Origin: an uncultured Flavobacteriaceae bacterium
GTDB taxonomy: Bacteria; Bacteroidota; Bacteroidia; Flavobacteriales; Flavobacteriaceae
Length of the DNA: 64,000 bases
Direction of reading: 5' to 3'
Assembly (NCBI GenBank): GCA_947502635.1
Contig: CANNAN010000007.1
Location: 124,001 to 188,000, forward strand
The first letter of the stretch is position 1; each line of letters begins with the position of its first letter. Positions 1 to 9,843 of the stretch are shown one piece after another. The notes under the pieces were generated by a model, which saw only the letters and a list, made by a program, of their open reading frames with translations, was not told the DNA's origin and did no database searches. The translations under genes were made by a program, and so were the position numbers.

Positions 1-195
1 GATTTCCTCAAACGAAGTTTTCTCGTTAAAAGTGGTTCCTTCTGTGGCCAGCAAATAACTGTCCGATATCATTTTTTTGAAACTAGAAAGATGACTAGGA
101 TCTTGGAGTAAAAATTCCAATTCTTCCTGCTCAGATTCCGATAAATTATGTAATAAAAACTTTTCGGTTAACAGAAGTAATTTTTGATTTTGCAT
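1..195 (-). CDS. Partial FecR-like anti-sigma factor (N-terminal 65 residues)
   Basis: An open frame reads from an ATG at 195 off the left edge of the window. The 65 visible residues begin MQNQKLLLLTEKFLLHNLSE and continue as an acidic, helical stretch (SEQEELEFLLQD). This resembles the short cytoplasmic N-terminal helical region of Bacteroidota FecR-type anti-sigma factors, which binds the ECF sigma factor. It is divergent from the sigma factor gene that starts about 140 bases away. The FecR domain itself would lie outside the window, so the family call is an inference from a short region and from context. Confidence 0.5.
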   Translation of the reverse strand, partial: MQNQKLLLLTEKFLLHNLSESEQEELEFLLQDPSHLSSFKKMISDSYLLATEGTTFNEKTSFEEI

Positions 196-332
196 TTGTA
201 TACTTTTCCTTATTGACGAACAAAATTTAAAAAACCCTTACTCAACTCCCTTTTTTTTTTCGTTATTTGCTATATAAATGTTAAAATACCAATGTTCTTT
301 TGAAAAATTCGGAATTTGATAAGGAAGTGATT

Positions 333-875
333 ATGCACCGTTTGCAAAGCGGTGATACTAAATTTTATGAGCAGTTGTATCTAGTTTACTATGATAAATT
401 AGGCAAGTATATTTTTTATTTGTCGCAACAGAAGCAACTGGCAGAAGATATAGCACAGGATACCCTTATCGAATTTTGGCAAAAAAGACACACAATTACA
501 ATTACAACCAATTTGAACGGGTATTTGTATAAGTCTGCATATCATAGATTCATCGACCAAAACCGAAAAAAAGCAAAGGCAAGTTCGATACTTGAAGATT
601 TAAGGCGTGAGGTTGTTATAAAAACAGAAAACCTTCCTACAGAGGTCAAAGAAGAACGGTTAAAGGCCATGTATAAAGTTATTGATGCATTACCCGAAAA
701 GCGCCGCGAAATTTTTGTTTTGAGCAAATTAAAAAATTACAAATACAAAGAAATTGCCGAAAAACTCCAAATTTCTGAGCGCACCGTAGAAAGTCAAATA
801 CGAAAGGCTCTAATTACCTTGAGAGAACATTTACTTACCTTAATTACTTATGCAATTTCTTTTTTTATTCAGTAG
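333..875 (+). CDS. ECF-type RNA polymerase sigma factor
   Basis: The product is about 180 residues, the normal length for an ECF sigma factor, and would direct RNA polymerase to a small regulon. Region 2 is seen in the stretch around AEDIAQDTLIEFWQKR. Region 4 is the helix-turn-helix YKEIAEKLQISERTVESQ, preceded by the usual LPEKRREIFVLSKL. I chose the ATG at 333 because AAGGAAG lies five bases before it; an in-frame TTG at 300 would add 11 residues. A FecR-type anti-sigma gene follows 72 bases downstream, the standard sigma/anti-sigma arrangement. The likely inducer is an envelope signal passed through FecR. Confidence 0.88.
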   Translation: MHRLQSGDTKFYEQLYLVYYDKLGKYIFYLSQQKQLAEDIAQDTLIEFWQKRHTITITTNLNGYLYKSAYHRFIDQNRKKAKASSILEDLRREVVIKTENLPTEVKEERLKAMYKVIDALPEKRREIFVLSKLKNYKYKEIAEKLQISERTVESQIRKALITLREHLLTLITYAISFFIQ

Positions 876-947
876 TTGATATAAAAAAATTTATTATCCA
901 ATAGTACCTTTTTCTTTTTCAGTTGTTTTAAGAGAAACTATACGTTG

Positions 948-2090
948 ATGAACATTCGTTTTTCTATAGCAATTTTAACTCTTAAAAAGTGGTTCAAGGT
1001 ACTTTCTTCCGAAAGCGCTTCAGAATTACGCGACTATGAAGATAGTTATGGAAGTGTAAGTCAAAAAGAAGTCACTAAAGCTTTTGATGTCTTTGATGCT
1101 ATTGATTTAGATTGTGAATGGACAAAACTCCAAAATACTATTGATGTTCCTACTAAGGCTAAAAAACCGAAGGTTATTGCTCTCTTAAAACCATTTTTAA
1201 AATACGCTGCTGTTTTAGCGGGAATTCTTCTAGTAGGCTATTACGTTTCTTTCCACAAAGAGGCTGATGTGAATCGAACTCCCGTTATTTCCAAAAACTT
1301 ATCGGAGGAATTAAGACTAGTTGTTGGCAATAAAGTTCAGTATTTAACAGATGAGGGAGTAATCATTACTGATGTTAATGGTGGTGCCTTGGCAAAGTTT
1401 GAAAATGGTGAGTTAACCTATGTAAGCAATGCGCCATATAGTACGCAGGAACTTTATATTCCCTATGGTAAAACGTTAAGAGTTCGTTTGAGCGACGGAA
1501 CAAAAATTCATTGTGATTCAGGTACTTTGTTGACATATAACTCACAATTTGGAAGCGTAAATACCAGAGAAGTTTTTGTCAAAGGGCAAGCCTTTTTTGA
1601 TGTTTCAAAACGTGAAGCCCAAAAATTTATTGTGCATGCCAAAGAACTGGACATTACCGTTTTGGGAACGCAATTCAACGTTTCATCTTACCTCGATGAC
1701 ATAGTAACAAGTACAGTACTTTTAGAGGGAAGTATTGCACTTACTGCCAATGATAACCAAAAACCAGCACTGTTGGTACCTGGACAGCGGGCAGTTTATA
1801 ATAAGAACAAAAAGAAAATAACAGTAAATAACAATGTAAACACTTACGACCATACTGCTTGGATATCAGATAAAATGGTGTTTAAACGTGCAACGTTTGA
1901 AGAGATATTGAAAACCATATCCCGAAGAAATAATGTGACAATTATAAATCAAAACAAAACACTGGCTAAGCAAACATTTACGGCCACTTTCGATGTAGAA
2001 AGTACAGAACAAATTTTGGCAATATTTCAAGAGTACACCCCCTTTACTTATACAAAAACCAAACAGGGTATTATTATTAACGAACAGTAG
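948..2090 (+). CDS. FecR-family anti-sigma factor
   Basis: This 380-residue protein has a cytoplasmic N-terminal segment, one membrane helix at about residues 83-101 (rich in A, L, V and G), and a periplasmic part. The FecR domain is recognisable from the stretch YGKTLRVRLSDGTKIHCDSG and the following VFVKGQAFFDV and VLGTQFNVSSY. A C-terminal DUF4974-like region follows (FEEILKTISRRNN, then FTATFDVESTEQIL). It is expected to hold the preceding ECF sigma factor inactive until an outer-membrane or periplasmic signal arrives. ATG 948 is preferred to the adjoining TTG at 945. No SusC/SusD pair follows, unlike many loci of this type. Confidence 0.88.
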   Translation: MNIRFSIAILTLKKWFKVLSSESASELRDYEDSYGSVSQKEVTKAFDVFDAIDLDCEWTKLQNTIDVPTKAKKPKVIALLKPFLKYAAVLAGILLVGYYVSFHKEADVNRTPVISKNLSEELRLVVGNKVQYLTDEGVIITDVNGGALAKFENGELTYVSNAPYSTQELYIPYGKTLRVRLSDGTKIHCDSGTLLTYNSQFGSVNTREVFVKGQAFFDVSKREAQKFIVHAKELDITVLGTQFNVSSYLDDIVTSTVLLEGSIALTANDNQKPALLVPGQRAVYNKNKKKITVNNNVNTYDHTAWISDKMVFKRATFEEILKTISRRNNVTIINQNKTLAKQTFTATFDVESTEQILAIFQEYTPFTYTKTKQGIIINEQ

Positions 2091-2122
2091 TTTTTGAAGA
2101 ATTATTTAATAAATCTAAACAT

Positions 2123-3298
2123 ATGAAAACAGTATTGACAGTATTGACAATGATATTAGTAACCGTAGTTTACGCACAGGAAAAATATATCATTGAAGGA
2201 ACTATAGAAGGAAATGATCAATCGATGATTAAAGTAATTGATGATTATTATAATCCAGGTGGCAAAACTCTTAGTGAAGCAAATATTAAAAATGGTAGTT
2301 TTAAATTAGAAGGCATTTATTACGGTAAGCCTGAAGTCAAATACTTGAAATTTGGCAGTAAAAGTATTGTACCTATCTTTTTAGAAAAAGGTACTATTAA
2401 AATAAAGATTGTTAAAGATCGTATTCTACAAGACGACGAGTATGCAACTGTATACCAACCTTTTGTTTCTGGAACGAAAAATAATGACATATTAGCTGAA
2501 TTTATAACACAAAAACTTGCTATTGAAAATTCCGAAAAATTCAAGACCTATACAAGTACAGCCAAAGCATTAGATGAGGCCTACAAAAAAAATGCTTCCC
2601 CTGATGAGATAGAAAAACTTTCAAAAGTGGTTCAAGAAGAATACCCCAAATTTGATGAAGCGATTCTAGAGTTAAAAAAAGAATTCGCTCTAAAATATAA
2701 AGAAGAAATAGCTGCAATATACCTGTTTGCTATAGAAGGAGAAGGTATTACAAGTACAAGTTATACCAAAAAAGAAAGAGAGACATTTAAAGATTTGTTT
2801 AAGAAGTATAATAGTGACCACACATATTACCAGCAACTTGAAAACAAACTACGTATTTTTGAGAATGTAGGCATTGGGGCAACACCACCAGATTTCACAC
2901 TTCTAAATGAGAAAGATGAACCTATCAAGTTATCTGATTATAGAGGTAAATACGTTTTTCTTGATTTTTGGGCCTACTGGTGTGTCCCTTGCGTAGAAAC
3001 TTTTCCACATTTAAAAAAATTACAAAATAAATATAAAGATAAAGGATTTCAGATTTTAGGAATATCATCTGATCCAACAAGAAGTGCTTGGCTAAAGGCG
3101 TTGAAAAAATATCAAAATCCTTGGCCTCAGATTATTGAAACCGCAGAGATGAACTCTCCTCAACAGATATCGACACAATATGGTGTGGAATATTTGCCTA
3201 CAACTTACTTACTGGATCCAGATGGTAAAGTAATAGCAACAAACCTTACAGAAGATCAGCTCGATAAAAAGCTTCAAGAAATTTATGGAAATAAGTAG
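2123..3298 (+). CDS. TlpA-like thioredoxin with DUF4369 N-terminal domain
   Basis: The 391-residue protein starts with a signal peptide ending near VVYAQ. It has a DUF4369-like N-terminal domain (YIIEGTIEGND... FLEKGTIKIKI), a helical middle, and a C-terminal TlpA/AhpC-TSA-type thioredoxin fold. The redox motif is WCVPC with cysteines 287 and 290, in the context FLDFWAYWCVPCVETFPHL; the cis-proline loop is YLPTTYLLD. It probably acts as a periplasmic disulfide reductase. It lies 32 bases after the FecR gene and before a paralogue and a DsbD-like protein that could supply its electrons. Confidence 0.88.
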   Translation: MKTVLTVLTMILVTVVYAQEKYIIEGTIEGNDQSMIKVIDDYYNPGGKTLSEANIKNGSFKLEGIYYGKPEVKYLKFGSKSIVPIFLEKGTIKIKIVKDRILQDDEYATVYQPFVSGTKNNDILAEFITQKLAIENSEKFKTYTSTAKALDEAYKKNASPDEIEKLSKVVQEEYPKFDEAILELKKEFALKYKEEIAAIYLFAIEGEGITSTSYTKKERETFKDLFKKYNSDHTYYQQLENKLRIFENVGIGATPPDFTLLNEKDEPIKLSDYRGKYVFLDFWAYWCVPCVETFPHLKKLQNKYKDKGFQILGISSDPTRSAWLKALKKYQNPWPQIIETAEMNSPQQISTQYGVEYLPTTYLLDPDGKVIATNLTEDQLDKKLQEIYGNK

Positions 3299-3326
3299 TC
3301 TTTTATAAAGTAAAATCTCCTTTTTT

Positions 3327-4493
3327 GTGAAAAACACATCGCTATACTATGTTATATTCATACTCCTTTTTTTCGGACTTAACTGTTCAAAAAAAGAGGA
3401 ATACCATATTAATGGAAATATAAAGGGCTTAGAAAGCGAGGTTGTTATGTTGGCTACTTATAATGGCTACGGTGATGAAATAGTACTGGATAGTGCGATA
3501 CTTGATGGTGGTTCTTTTAAAATGAGCGTGGAAATTTTACATCCTCAAAGTGCTTTTTTTTTAATCGACACTTCATATATGATTCCTTTTTTTCTTGAAG
3601 AGGGCGAGATTGAATTAAAAGCCGACATTCATAAATCTAGAGATTATATGGGACACGCAATGCTTGCACCTGAAATCTTAGGAGGCGTAAACAATAGTAT
3701 TTACCAAGACTATCTCAAAAGTTACCACGAAATCACCAATTCAACAGAAGCAAAGGCATTGGATAGTTTGTACAGAAATTATATAAGTATTTTACAAACA
3801 AATGACATAGATAACCTCATACATCTTGAGGACAAAATTGACGAATTGCAACATTCTATTTCAAAGAAATGTAATGCGCTTCGTTTTGAAATTGCAATGA
3901 ACAACCCTGATAAGGTTGTATCGTCACACATTTTGTTAAATGAAAGTTTGGGCTTCACCAATGAGGCTTTCTCGTTGAGTCAGATGAAAACAGTCGTTCA
4001 AAAAATGAAGCCTTATTTAGGTTTTAATGAGGACTTTATAATGTGTAACAAAAAGATAGAAACCATTGAAAACCTATCTATAGGCAAAATAGCTCCCGAA
4101 TTTTCTTTAGAGAATGAAGTCGGTGAAAACATTGCTTTAAGTGACTATCGCGAAAAGTTGGTGCTGTTAAATTTTTGGGCGTATTGGTGCGGACCATGTA
4201 TTGACCAGTTTCCAGGATATAAATCCCTTTATAAAAAATACAATGACAGGGGTTTTGAAATTATAAATGTCTCCGAAGACCCTGACAAAATTCCTTGGAA
4301 AAGAGCACTAATTGAGCATCAATTACCATGGTCCCAAGCTATTGTTGAAAAAAATGTAGCCTTTGAAATATCGGAAACATACAATGTAGAGCTATTGCCC
4401 ACAAATTATCTAATTGACCAAGAAGGAATTATTTTAGGTAATAACCTAACACTTGAAGAACTAGAAGTACAGCTTAAAAAACTTTTAAATTAA
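3327..4493 (+). CDS. TlpA-like thioredoxin lipoprotein, paralogue of the preceding gene
   Basis: The start is GTG at 3327; no in-frame ATG suits the signal sequence. Residues 1-20 form a type II signal with the lipobox FGLNC, so the mature protein is probably lipid-anchored. The layout matches its neighbour: DUF4369-like N-terminus (YHINGNIKGLESEVVMLATY), helical middle, and TlpA thioredoxin domain with WCGPC (cysteines 288 and 291) and the loop LLPTNYLID. The two adjacent genes look like a diverged tandem duplication, with CVPC in one and CGPC in the other, which suggests different redox potentials or partners. Confidence 0.86.
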   Translation: MKNTSLYYVIFILLFFGLNCSKKEEYHINGNIKGLESEVVMLATYNGYGDEIVLDSAILDGGSFKMSVEILHPQSAFFLIDTSYMIPFFLEEGEIELKADIHKSRDYMGHAMLAPEILGGVNNSIYQDYLKSYHEITNSTEAKALDSLYRNYISILQTNDIDNLIHLEDKIDELQHSISKKCNALRFEIAMNNPDKVVSSHILLNESLGFTNEAFSLSQMKTVVQKMKPYLGFNEDFIMCNKKIETIENLSIGKIAPEFSLENEVGENIALSDYREKLVLLNFWAYWCGPCIDQFPGYKSLYKKYNDRGFEIINVSEDPDKIPWKRALIEHQLPWSQAIVEKNVAFEISETYNVELLPTNYLIDQEGIILGNNLTLEELEVQLKKLLN

Positions 4494-4503
4494 TTGCTAA
4501 ATA

Positions 4504-6675
4504 ATGTTAGACACTATTAAAAAGAACATCACTATTATTTTAGTATTGCTGATTGGTAGCCAAGTGATAGGACAAATACACAACCCTGTAAAATGGTCAA
4601 CTACATATGAAAAAGTATCAGAGACGGAATACGATTTGGTCGCTAAAGCTGTAATTGCACCGAAATGGCATTTGTATTCACAAACTGTTCCAGAAGATGG
4701 TCCTTTACCTACTGTATTTGTTTATGAATCTCACGACGCTTTTTCTTTAATAGATAAAACCATTGAGGGCACGGGTAAAACAGTGTTCGACCCTGTTTTT
4801 AAAATGCAAATCAAGTATTTTGAACGTGAAGCTATTTTTAAACAGCGAGTTCGAGTGAATTCAACCGAAAATCTCATTATCAAAGGCGAGGTGGAGTATA
4901 TGGCATGCGACGACAAACGTTGTCTTCCACCAAAATTTGTTGATTTGGTTTTTAAGCTACCTACATCAAAACCAATTGAAAAGGTTTTAGTCAATACCCC
5001 AGAGAAAATAACAAAAGTACCAACCACCAATAAGTCTCAGACCAGTAGCAAAAAGGAAGCCATTCTTCTAGAAAATAAGAAGGTGGAAAATACAACTTTA
5101 TTACCAAAAGTTGTAGATACTATTATTCACAAGGCAGCCGAAGTAAATGATGGGGTTGCAGATAACGTAACCCCCATAAAATACCCTAAAGAGTATAAAG
5201 CCAATAATAACACAGACCATTTAGAAGTCGAAAACTCAAGCGACAGAAGTATTTTTACACTTTTTCTACTTGCTTTTATTTCGGGTTTCGCAGCTTTACT
5301 AACACCCTGTGTATTTCCAATGATACCGATGACGGTCAGCTTTTTTACAAAACAAAGTAAAACCAAGGCCGTAGGTATTAGAAATGCCATTATTTATGGT
5401 GTTTCCATTATTGTTATTTATGTTCTTTTAGGTTCAGTAATTACAGTAATTTTTGGAGCTGGTTCAATGAATGCATTGGCTACCAGTGTTACCTTCAATA
5501 TTGTTTTCTTTTTTTTATTACTGGTATTTGCCATTTCTTTTTTAGGCGGGTTTGAAATAATGCTTCCAAACTCATGGCTTAGTAAAGTAGACGCACAAGC
5601 AAATAAAGGAGGACTGTTGGGTATCTTTTTTATGGCGCTGGCGTTGGCTGTTGTTTCCTTTTCATGTACAGGTCCTATTGTTGGGACTATTCTTGTAGAA
5701 GCATCCTCTAAAGGAGGTATTGCGCCAATTATGGGTATGTTTGGCTTTGCAATGGCCATTGCATTGCCATTTACTTTGTTCGCCGCGTTTCCAGGATGGT
5801 TGAACGCCTTGCCAAAATCTGGAGGATGGCTCAATACAATGAAAGTTGTACTTGGTTTCTTAGAATTGGCATTGGCATTTAAATTTCTCTCACAGGCAGA
5901 CTTGGTATTACAATTACATTGGTTTGAACGTGAAGTATTCCTGGCAGTTTGGATTGCCATATTTGCGGCACTAACGCTATACCTTTTAGGAAAAATCTAT
6001 TTGCCTCATGATACTGAACTCAAACATATCTCGGTCGGTCGCCTTCTGGTCGGATTGGTAACCTTTTCTTTTACCGTATACCTTATTCCTGGGCTTTGGG
6101 GTGCACCGCTAAATTTGGTAAGTGCTTTTCCACCACCATTAGAGTATAGCGAATCTCCCTATGGAGTGGGTTATAAAAAAACAGGAACAAGCAATAGTAG
6201 TACACATGTCAATTTACCAGATGGGGCTCATTTATCGGCACCTCATGATATCATTTCCTTTAATGATTACGATCAAGGACTTTCCTATGCAAAAAAAGTA
6301 AACAAACCAGTACTTATTGATTTCACAGGTTGGGCATGCGTAAATTGTCGTAAAATGGAGCAAAATGTATGGCCCAAACCAAAGATTTTGAACATCTTAA
6401 AGGATGAAGTGGTGCTCATCTCCCTTTATGTTGACGATAAACGTCTCTTGGCTACAAACGAGGTTACGGATTCTAAGTTACGACCAGGAAAAAAATTAAA
6501 ATACATCGGACAAAAATGGAGTGAATTACAAGAGCTAAAGTACAAAGCAAACGCACAACCTTTCTATGTATTGATGGATTTTAAAGAAAATAATTTAATA
6601 CCTCCGATTGGTTACACTTCTAATGTCAACAATTTTCACAATTGGCTAACCAAAGGCATAGCAGCTTTTAAATAG
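4504..6675 (+). CDS. dsbD: DsbD-like thiol:disulfide interchange protein
   Basis: This 723-residue protein is longer than E. coli DsbD (about 565 residues), mostly from a linker at about residues 165-240. Three modules can be seen. The N-terminal periplasmic domain carries the cysteine pair in ACDDKRCLPP. The membrane domain has the paired cysteine motifs LLTPCVFPMIPMT and SFSCTGPIVGT in successive helices. The C-terminal thioredoxin domain has WACVNC (cysteines 612 and 615). Such proteins carry electrons from cytoplasmic thioredoxin to periplasmic partners. It starts 11 bases after the second TlpA gene, which is an obvious candidate electron acceptor. Confidence 0.92.
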   Translation: MLDTIKKNITIILVLLIGSQVIGQIHNPVKWSTTYEKVSETEYDLVAKAVIAPKWHLYSQTVPEDGPLPTVFVYESHDAFSLIDKTIEGTGKTVFDPVFKMQIKYFEREAIFKQRVRVNSTENLIIKGEVEYMACDDKRCLPPKFVDLVFKLPTSKPIEKVLVNTPEKITKVPTTNKSQTSSKKEAILLENKKVENTTLLPKVVDTIIHKAAEVNDGVADNVTPIKYPKEYKANNNTDHLEVENSSDRSIFTLFLLAFISGFAALLTPCVFPMIPMTVSFFTKQSKTKAVGIRNAIIYGVSIIVIYVLLGSVITVIFGAGSMNALATSVTFNIVFFFLLLVFAISFLGGFEIMLPNSWLSKVDAQANKGGLLGIFFMALALAVVSFSCTGPIVGTILVEASSKGGIAPIMGMFGFAMAIALPFTLFAAFPGWLNALPKSGGWLNTMKVVLGFLELALAFKFLSQADLVLQLHWFEREVFLAVWIAIFAALTLYLLGKIYLPHDTELKHISVGRLLVGLVTFSFTVYLIPGLWGAPLNLVSAFPPPLEYSESPYGVGYKKTGTSNSSTHVNLPDGAHLSAPHDIISFNDYDQGLSYAKKVNKPVLIDFTGWACVNCRKMEQNVWPKPKILNILKDEVVLISLYVDDKRLLATNEVTDSKLRPGKKLKYIGQKWSELQELKYKANAQPFYVLMDFKENNLIPPIGYTSNVNNFHNWLTKGIAAFK

Positions 6676-6714
6676 CATTATATAAAAACAAGTTAACATT
6701 TATAAATAATAGAA

Positions 6715-9525
6715 ATGAAGAATATAATAAAAATGAAAAATACACCATTAATTGCATTATTCCTTTTCACGTTTGGAATAATTAACGCTCAGGTGAGCAC
6801 GCCTATTCCCTTACCAAGTGGTATAGTATCTGGCAAGTTAGAAAACGGAATGAGCTATTTTATTTACCATAACCAAGAACCGAAAGACCGCGTAAGTTTC
6901 TACTTTGCCCAAAATGTAGGTGCTGTGTTGGAAGAAGATAGTGAAAATGGCTTAGCCCATTTTTTAGAGCATATGGCCTTCAATGGTTCTAAAAACTTCC
7001 CAGGTAACAGTGTTGATGATTTTATAGAGAAAAAAGGGCTGCTATTCGGTAGAGATTTAAATGCCTATACCAGTTTTGATGAAACGGTTTATAACATTGA
7101 CAATATTATCACTACAGACGAAGAAGCGATAGATAAAGCGCTATTGATACTCAACGATTGGTCAGGATCTTTGCTTTTGGAAGGTGAAGATATTGATAAA
7201 GAAAGAGGGGTCATTAATGAAGAATGGCGACAACTTAGAGATCCTAATGGTCGTGTGCAGGAAAAGATGATGCCGATAATATTCAGAAACTCCAAATATG
7301 CAAAAAGAGATGTCATTGGTAAACCTGAATTCATACAATCCTTTGATCATAAAGAATTACGGGCCTATTATAAAAAATGGTACCGCCCAGATTTACAAGC
7401 GGTAATTATCGTTGGCGATATAGATGTAAACAAGATGGAGAAAAAAATAAAACAATTATTCTCTAAAATACCTATGCCAAAGAACGTACCAAAGCGTCCT
7501 TATTACAAAGTTCCCAATGATACGGAGTTTTCATATACCGCTATCAAAGAAGAAGGTCTACCAGCTGTAAATTTGCAACTATTGTACAAAAGTGATATCG
7601 CCGCCGATCGTGGCGAAGCTTATTTAAGAGAAAAAATAGTCGGTAACATTTTTTCATCTATTCTAAACAGTAGATTGCAAGAAGTTACCGAAAATCCAGC
7701 ATCTTCTGCTAATGAGATGCAACATTATGAATATCCTATGACCTTAGACAAAAAGTTAAATAGTATCTATGTTGATGTAAAGCAGGGAGGAATTTTAGCA
7801 GCTTTTGAAGAATTAATAACCGAGCTAACGCGTATAAAGACTTTCGGCATTACCGATTCTGAGTTAAAGCGTGAAAAAGAAGCCATTAAGAGAAACTTTG
7901 AAGATATGGTCTCTCAAGAAAAAAATAAAACCAATAGTGAATGGGCCGTATCTTTGGGTAATTATTATTTACAAGCAAATCCTTTGATTAAAGCTGATAA
8001 AAACTTAGAACTCCTTTTAAAATGGCTACCAACAATTACAAAAGATGAGGTAAGCGCAATGGTTCATGATTTTCTTAATCGAGATAAATCGAATATCATT
8101 GTGACTGGTCCAAATAACGAATCAGTGTCCTATCCTACAAAAGAAGAAGTACTGGCAGTACTCGATAAGGTCTCCGAGATTGAAATTACAGGTTATGTAG
8201 ACGAAGGTTCTGCAACACCACTTATCTCTAAGGAACTAGACGTAAAACCAATTGCGAATACCTTTAGTGTAGAAAGTATAGCGAAAGCTAAAGGTTATAC
8301 ATTAGCAAACGGAGCAAAAATTATATTATACCCATCTGAGGAAAAAGAAGATGAGATAAACATTAATGCGGTTAGCTTGGGCGGATTCTCTCTTGTAGCA
8401 ACAGAAGATTTGCCATCAGCCGAAAAAGTGGATCAATTGGTTCAGTTGTCTGGCGTAGGTGAATTTTCTACTTCACAGTTAAACAAAAAGTTGTCTGGTA
8501 AAAATGTGCAGGTATATCCGTACATAGAAGAGTACAATGAAGGTTTATTGGCTTCAGGTTCCGTAAATGACCTAGAAACCATGTTTCAGCTTATGTATCT
8601 CTACTTTGAACAACCGCGTTTTGACAAAGCACTCTTTGAAGCAAAAAGACCTAACTGGATTGAGGAATTTGAGAATTCCAAAAATGATGAACAGCTTGTT
8701 TTTAGTAAGAAAGCGGGACTCGCTATGAGCAACAACCACCCAAGGTCACAACCAAATAGTATAGAACGTATTTCTAAGATATCTTTTGAAAAAGCTGTGG
8801 AAATTTACAAGAAACGGTTCGCAAACGTTGCAGATTTCACTTTTGTGATTACAGGTAATTTTGTAGAAGAAGAAATCCTTTTGTTATTGCAAAAATATAT
8901 TGGTAATATCAAAAGCAATTCAGAAAGTGAAAAATGGATAGATCATGAAATAACACCAAAAAAAGGAAATACCGCTACTATTTTTGAGCAGCCTATGGCC
9001 AATCCACAAACCACCATTTTGTATTTTATGTCTGGTAATATGGATTATTCTATAGAGAATAGTATTTTTTTAAAGGCATTGAGTGCTGCTTTGGGGAAAA
9101 GATATTTAAAGACCATTAGAGAAGAAGAAGGCGGAAGTTATGGAGTATACGTACATTCAGAAGTAGAAATTCATGAAGATAGATTTAGCTTGATGGTTTA
9201 CTTCAATTGTAATCCAGATTTACAAGCTAAACTTTTAAAAATCGTTAAAGAAGAAATAGCCATATTATTAGAGAAAGGACCGAACCCAGATGCCATAGAA
9301 AAAGCCAAAAACAATCTTTTAAAGGATAGAAAAGAAAGTATCCAGAAAGATGAGTTTTGGTTATCACAATTGGTATCTACTCAATTAATGGGAGAACCAT
9401 ATGTTGATTATGCTTCTTATGAGAAGATGATAAAAAAAATAACCCCTGAACACATACGAGCATTTGCCAAAAAAGTTTTGACAAATGCAGACCAGGTTGA
9501 AGTGGTAATGAACCCTAAAAAGTAA
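6715..9525 (+). CDS. Two-domain M16 family zinc metallopeptidase
   Basis: The 936-residue protein starts with a signal peptide ending near INAQ; a second ATG at 6733 is an alternative start that keeps it. The inverted zinc motif of M16 peptidases, HxxEH, is HFLEH at residues 82-86, and the distal glutamate is in INEEWRQLRDP. Further M16-type regions follow (YKKWYRPDLQAVIIVGDID and the R/Y-type site in KTIREEEGGSYGVYV). The size fits the double M16 architecture in which the second half lacks the zinc motif. It probably degrades peptides in the periplasm or at the outer membrane. It closes the ECF-FecR-TlpA-DsbD run and is followed by a strong terminator. Confidence 0.92.
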   Translation: MKNIIKMKNTPLIALFLFTFGIINAQVSTPIPLPSGIVSGKLENGMSYFIYHNQEPKDRVSFYFAQNVGAVLEEDSENGLAHFLEHMAFNGSKNFPGNSVDDFIEKKGLLFGRDLNAYTSFDETVYNIDNIITTDEEAIDKALLILNDWSGSLLLEGEDIDKERGVINEEWRQLRDPNGRVQEKMMPIIFRNSKYAKRDVIGKPEFIQSFDHKELRAYYKKWYRPDLQAVIIVGDIDVNKMEKKIKQLFSKIPMPKNVPKRPYYKVPNDTEFSYTAIKEEGLPAVNLQLLYKSDIAADRGEAYLREKIVGNIFSSILNSRLQEVTENPASSANEMQHYEYPMTLDKKLNSIYVDVKQGGILAAFEELITELTRIKTFGITDSELKREKEAIKRNFEDMVSQEKNKTNSEWAVSLGNYYLQANPLIKADKNLELLLKWLPTITKDEVSAMVHDFLNRDKSNIIVTGPNNESVSYPTKEEVLAVLDKVSEIEITGYVDEGSATPLISKELDVKPIANTFSVESIAKAKGYTLANGAKIILYPSEEKEDEININAVSLGGFSLVATEDLPSAEKVDQLVQLSGVGEFSTSQLNKKLSGKNVQVYPYIEEYNEGLLASGSVNDLETMFQLMYLYFEQPRFDKALFEAKRPNWIEEFENSKNDEQLVFSKKAGLAMSNNHPRSQPNSIERISKISFEKAVEIYKKRFANVADFTFVITGNFVEEEILLLLQKYIGNIKSNSESEKWIDHEITPKKGNTATIFEQPMANPQTTILYFMSGNMDYSIENSIFLKALSAALGKRYLKTIREEEGGSYGVYVHSEVEIHEDRFSLMVYFNCNPDLQAKLLKIVKEEIAILLEKGPNPDAIEKAKNNLLKDRKESIQKDEFWLSQLVSTQLMGEPYVDYASYEKMIKKITPEHIRAFAKKVLTNADQVEVVMNPKK

Positions 9526-9544
9526 TTATGGGAAGATAATTTTC

Positions 9545-9576
9545 AATTCCACGTTAAATTTCTTTAACGTGGAATT
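9545..9576 (+). terminator. Intrinsic terminator after the M16 gene
   Basis: Perfect 14-base arms at 9545-9558 and 9563-9576 (AATTCCACGTTAAA and its complement) enclose a four-base loop. It lies 20 bases after the M16 stop codon and is the only strong hairpin downstream of the ECF-to-M16 run. There is no long T tract after it. Confidence 0.7.
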
Positions 9577-9798
9577 ACTGAAATAGCCCCTATTGGCATG
9601 TATATTAAATTATTAAAAGTCAAATCAATACACCTGATTTATTCGTTCTGCTTCGACTGGAAGTTAGCTTATATTGTACCAAAGAGACACAAATAAATTC
9701 TTTTTCAATCACTTATGTGTTTTCGCCATTTTATGGATCAAGTCAAACAAAATTAATTGAAATCAACATTTATTATACCTATGTTGTACCTGAACAAA
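9577..9798. other. Intergenic stretch without recognised features
   Basis: These AT-rich bases lie between the M16 terminator and the tRNA terminator. I see no credible gene, repeat or RNA. Short open frames that run into the tRNA region are by-products of the tRNA sequence. Confidence 0.5.
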
Positions 9799-9827
9799 AA
9801 GAGCCTCTCAATATTGAGAAGCTCTTA
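9799..9827 (-). terminator. Intrinsic terminator of the tRNA-Leu transcript
   Basis: On the minus strand the hairpin AAGAGCTTCTCAATATTGAG, continuing as AGGCTCTT, is followed by a T run. The 14-base core at 9806-9819 is a perfect palindrome; one mismatch separates it from a five-base outer stem. It begins about 17 bases after the tRNA 3' end. Confidence 0.75.
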
Positions 9828-9843
9828 CATACCTTTTTCGTTG

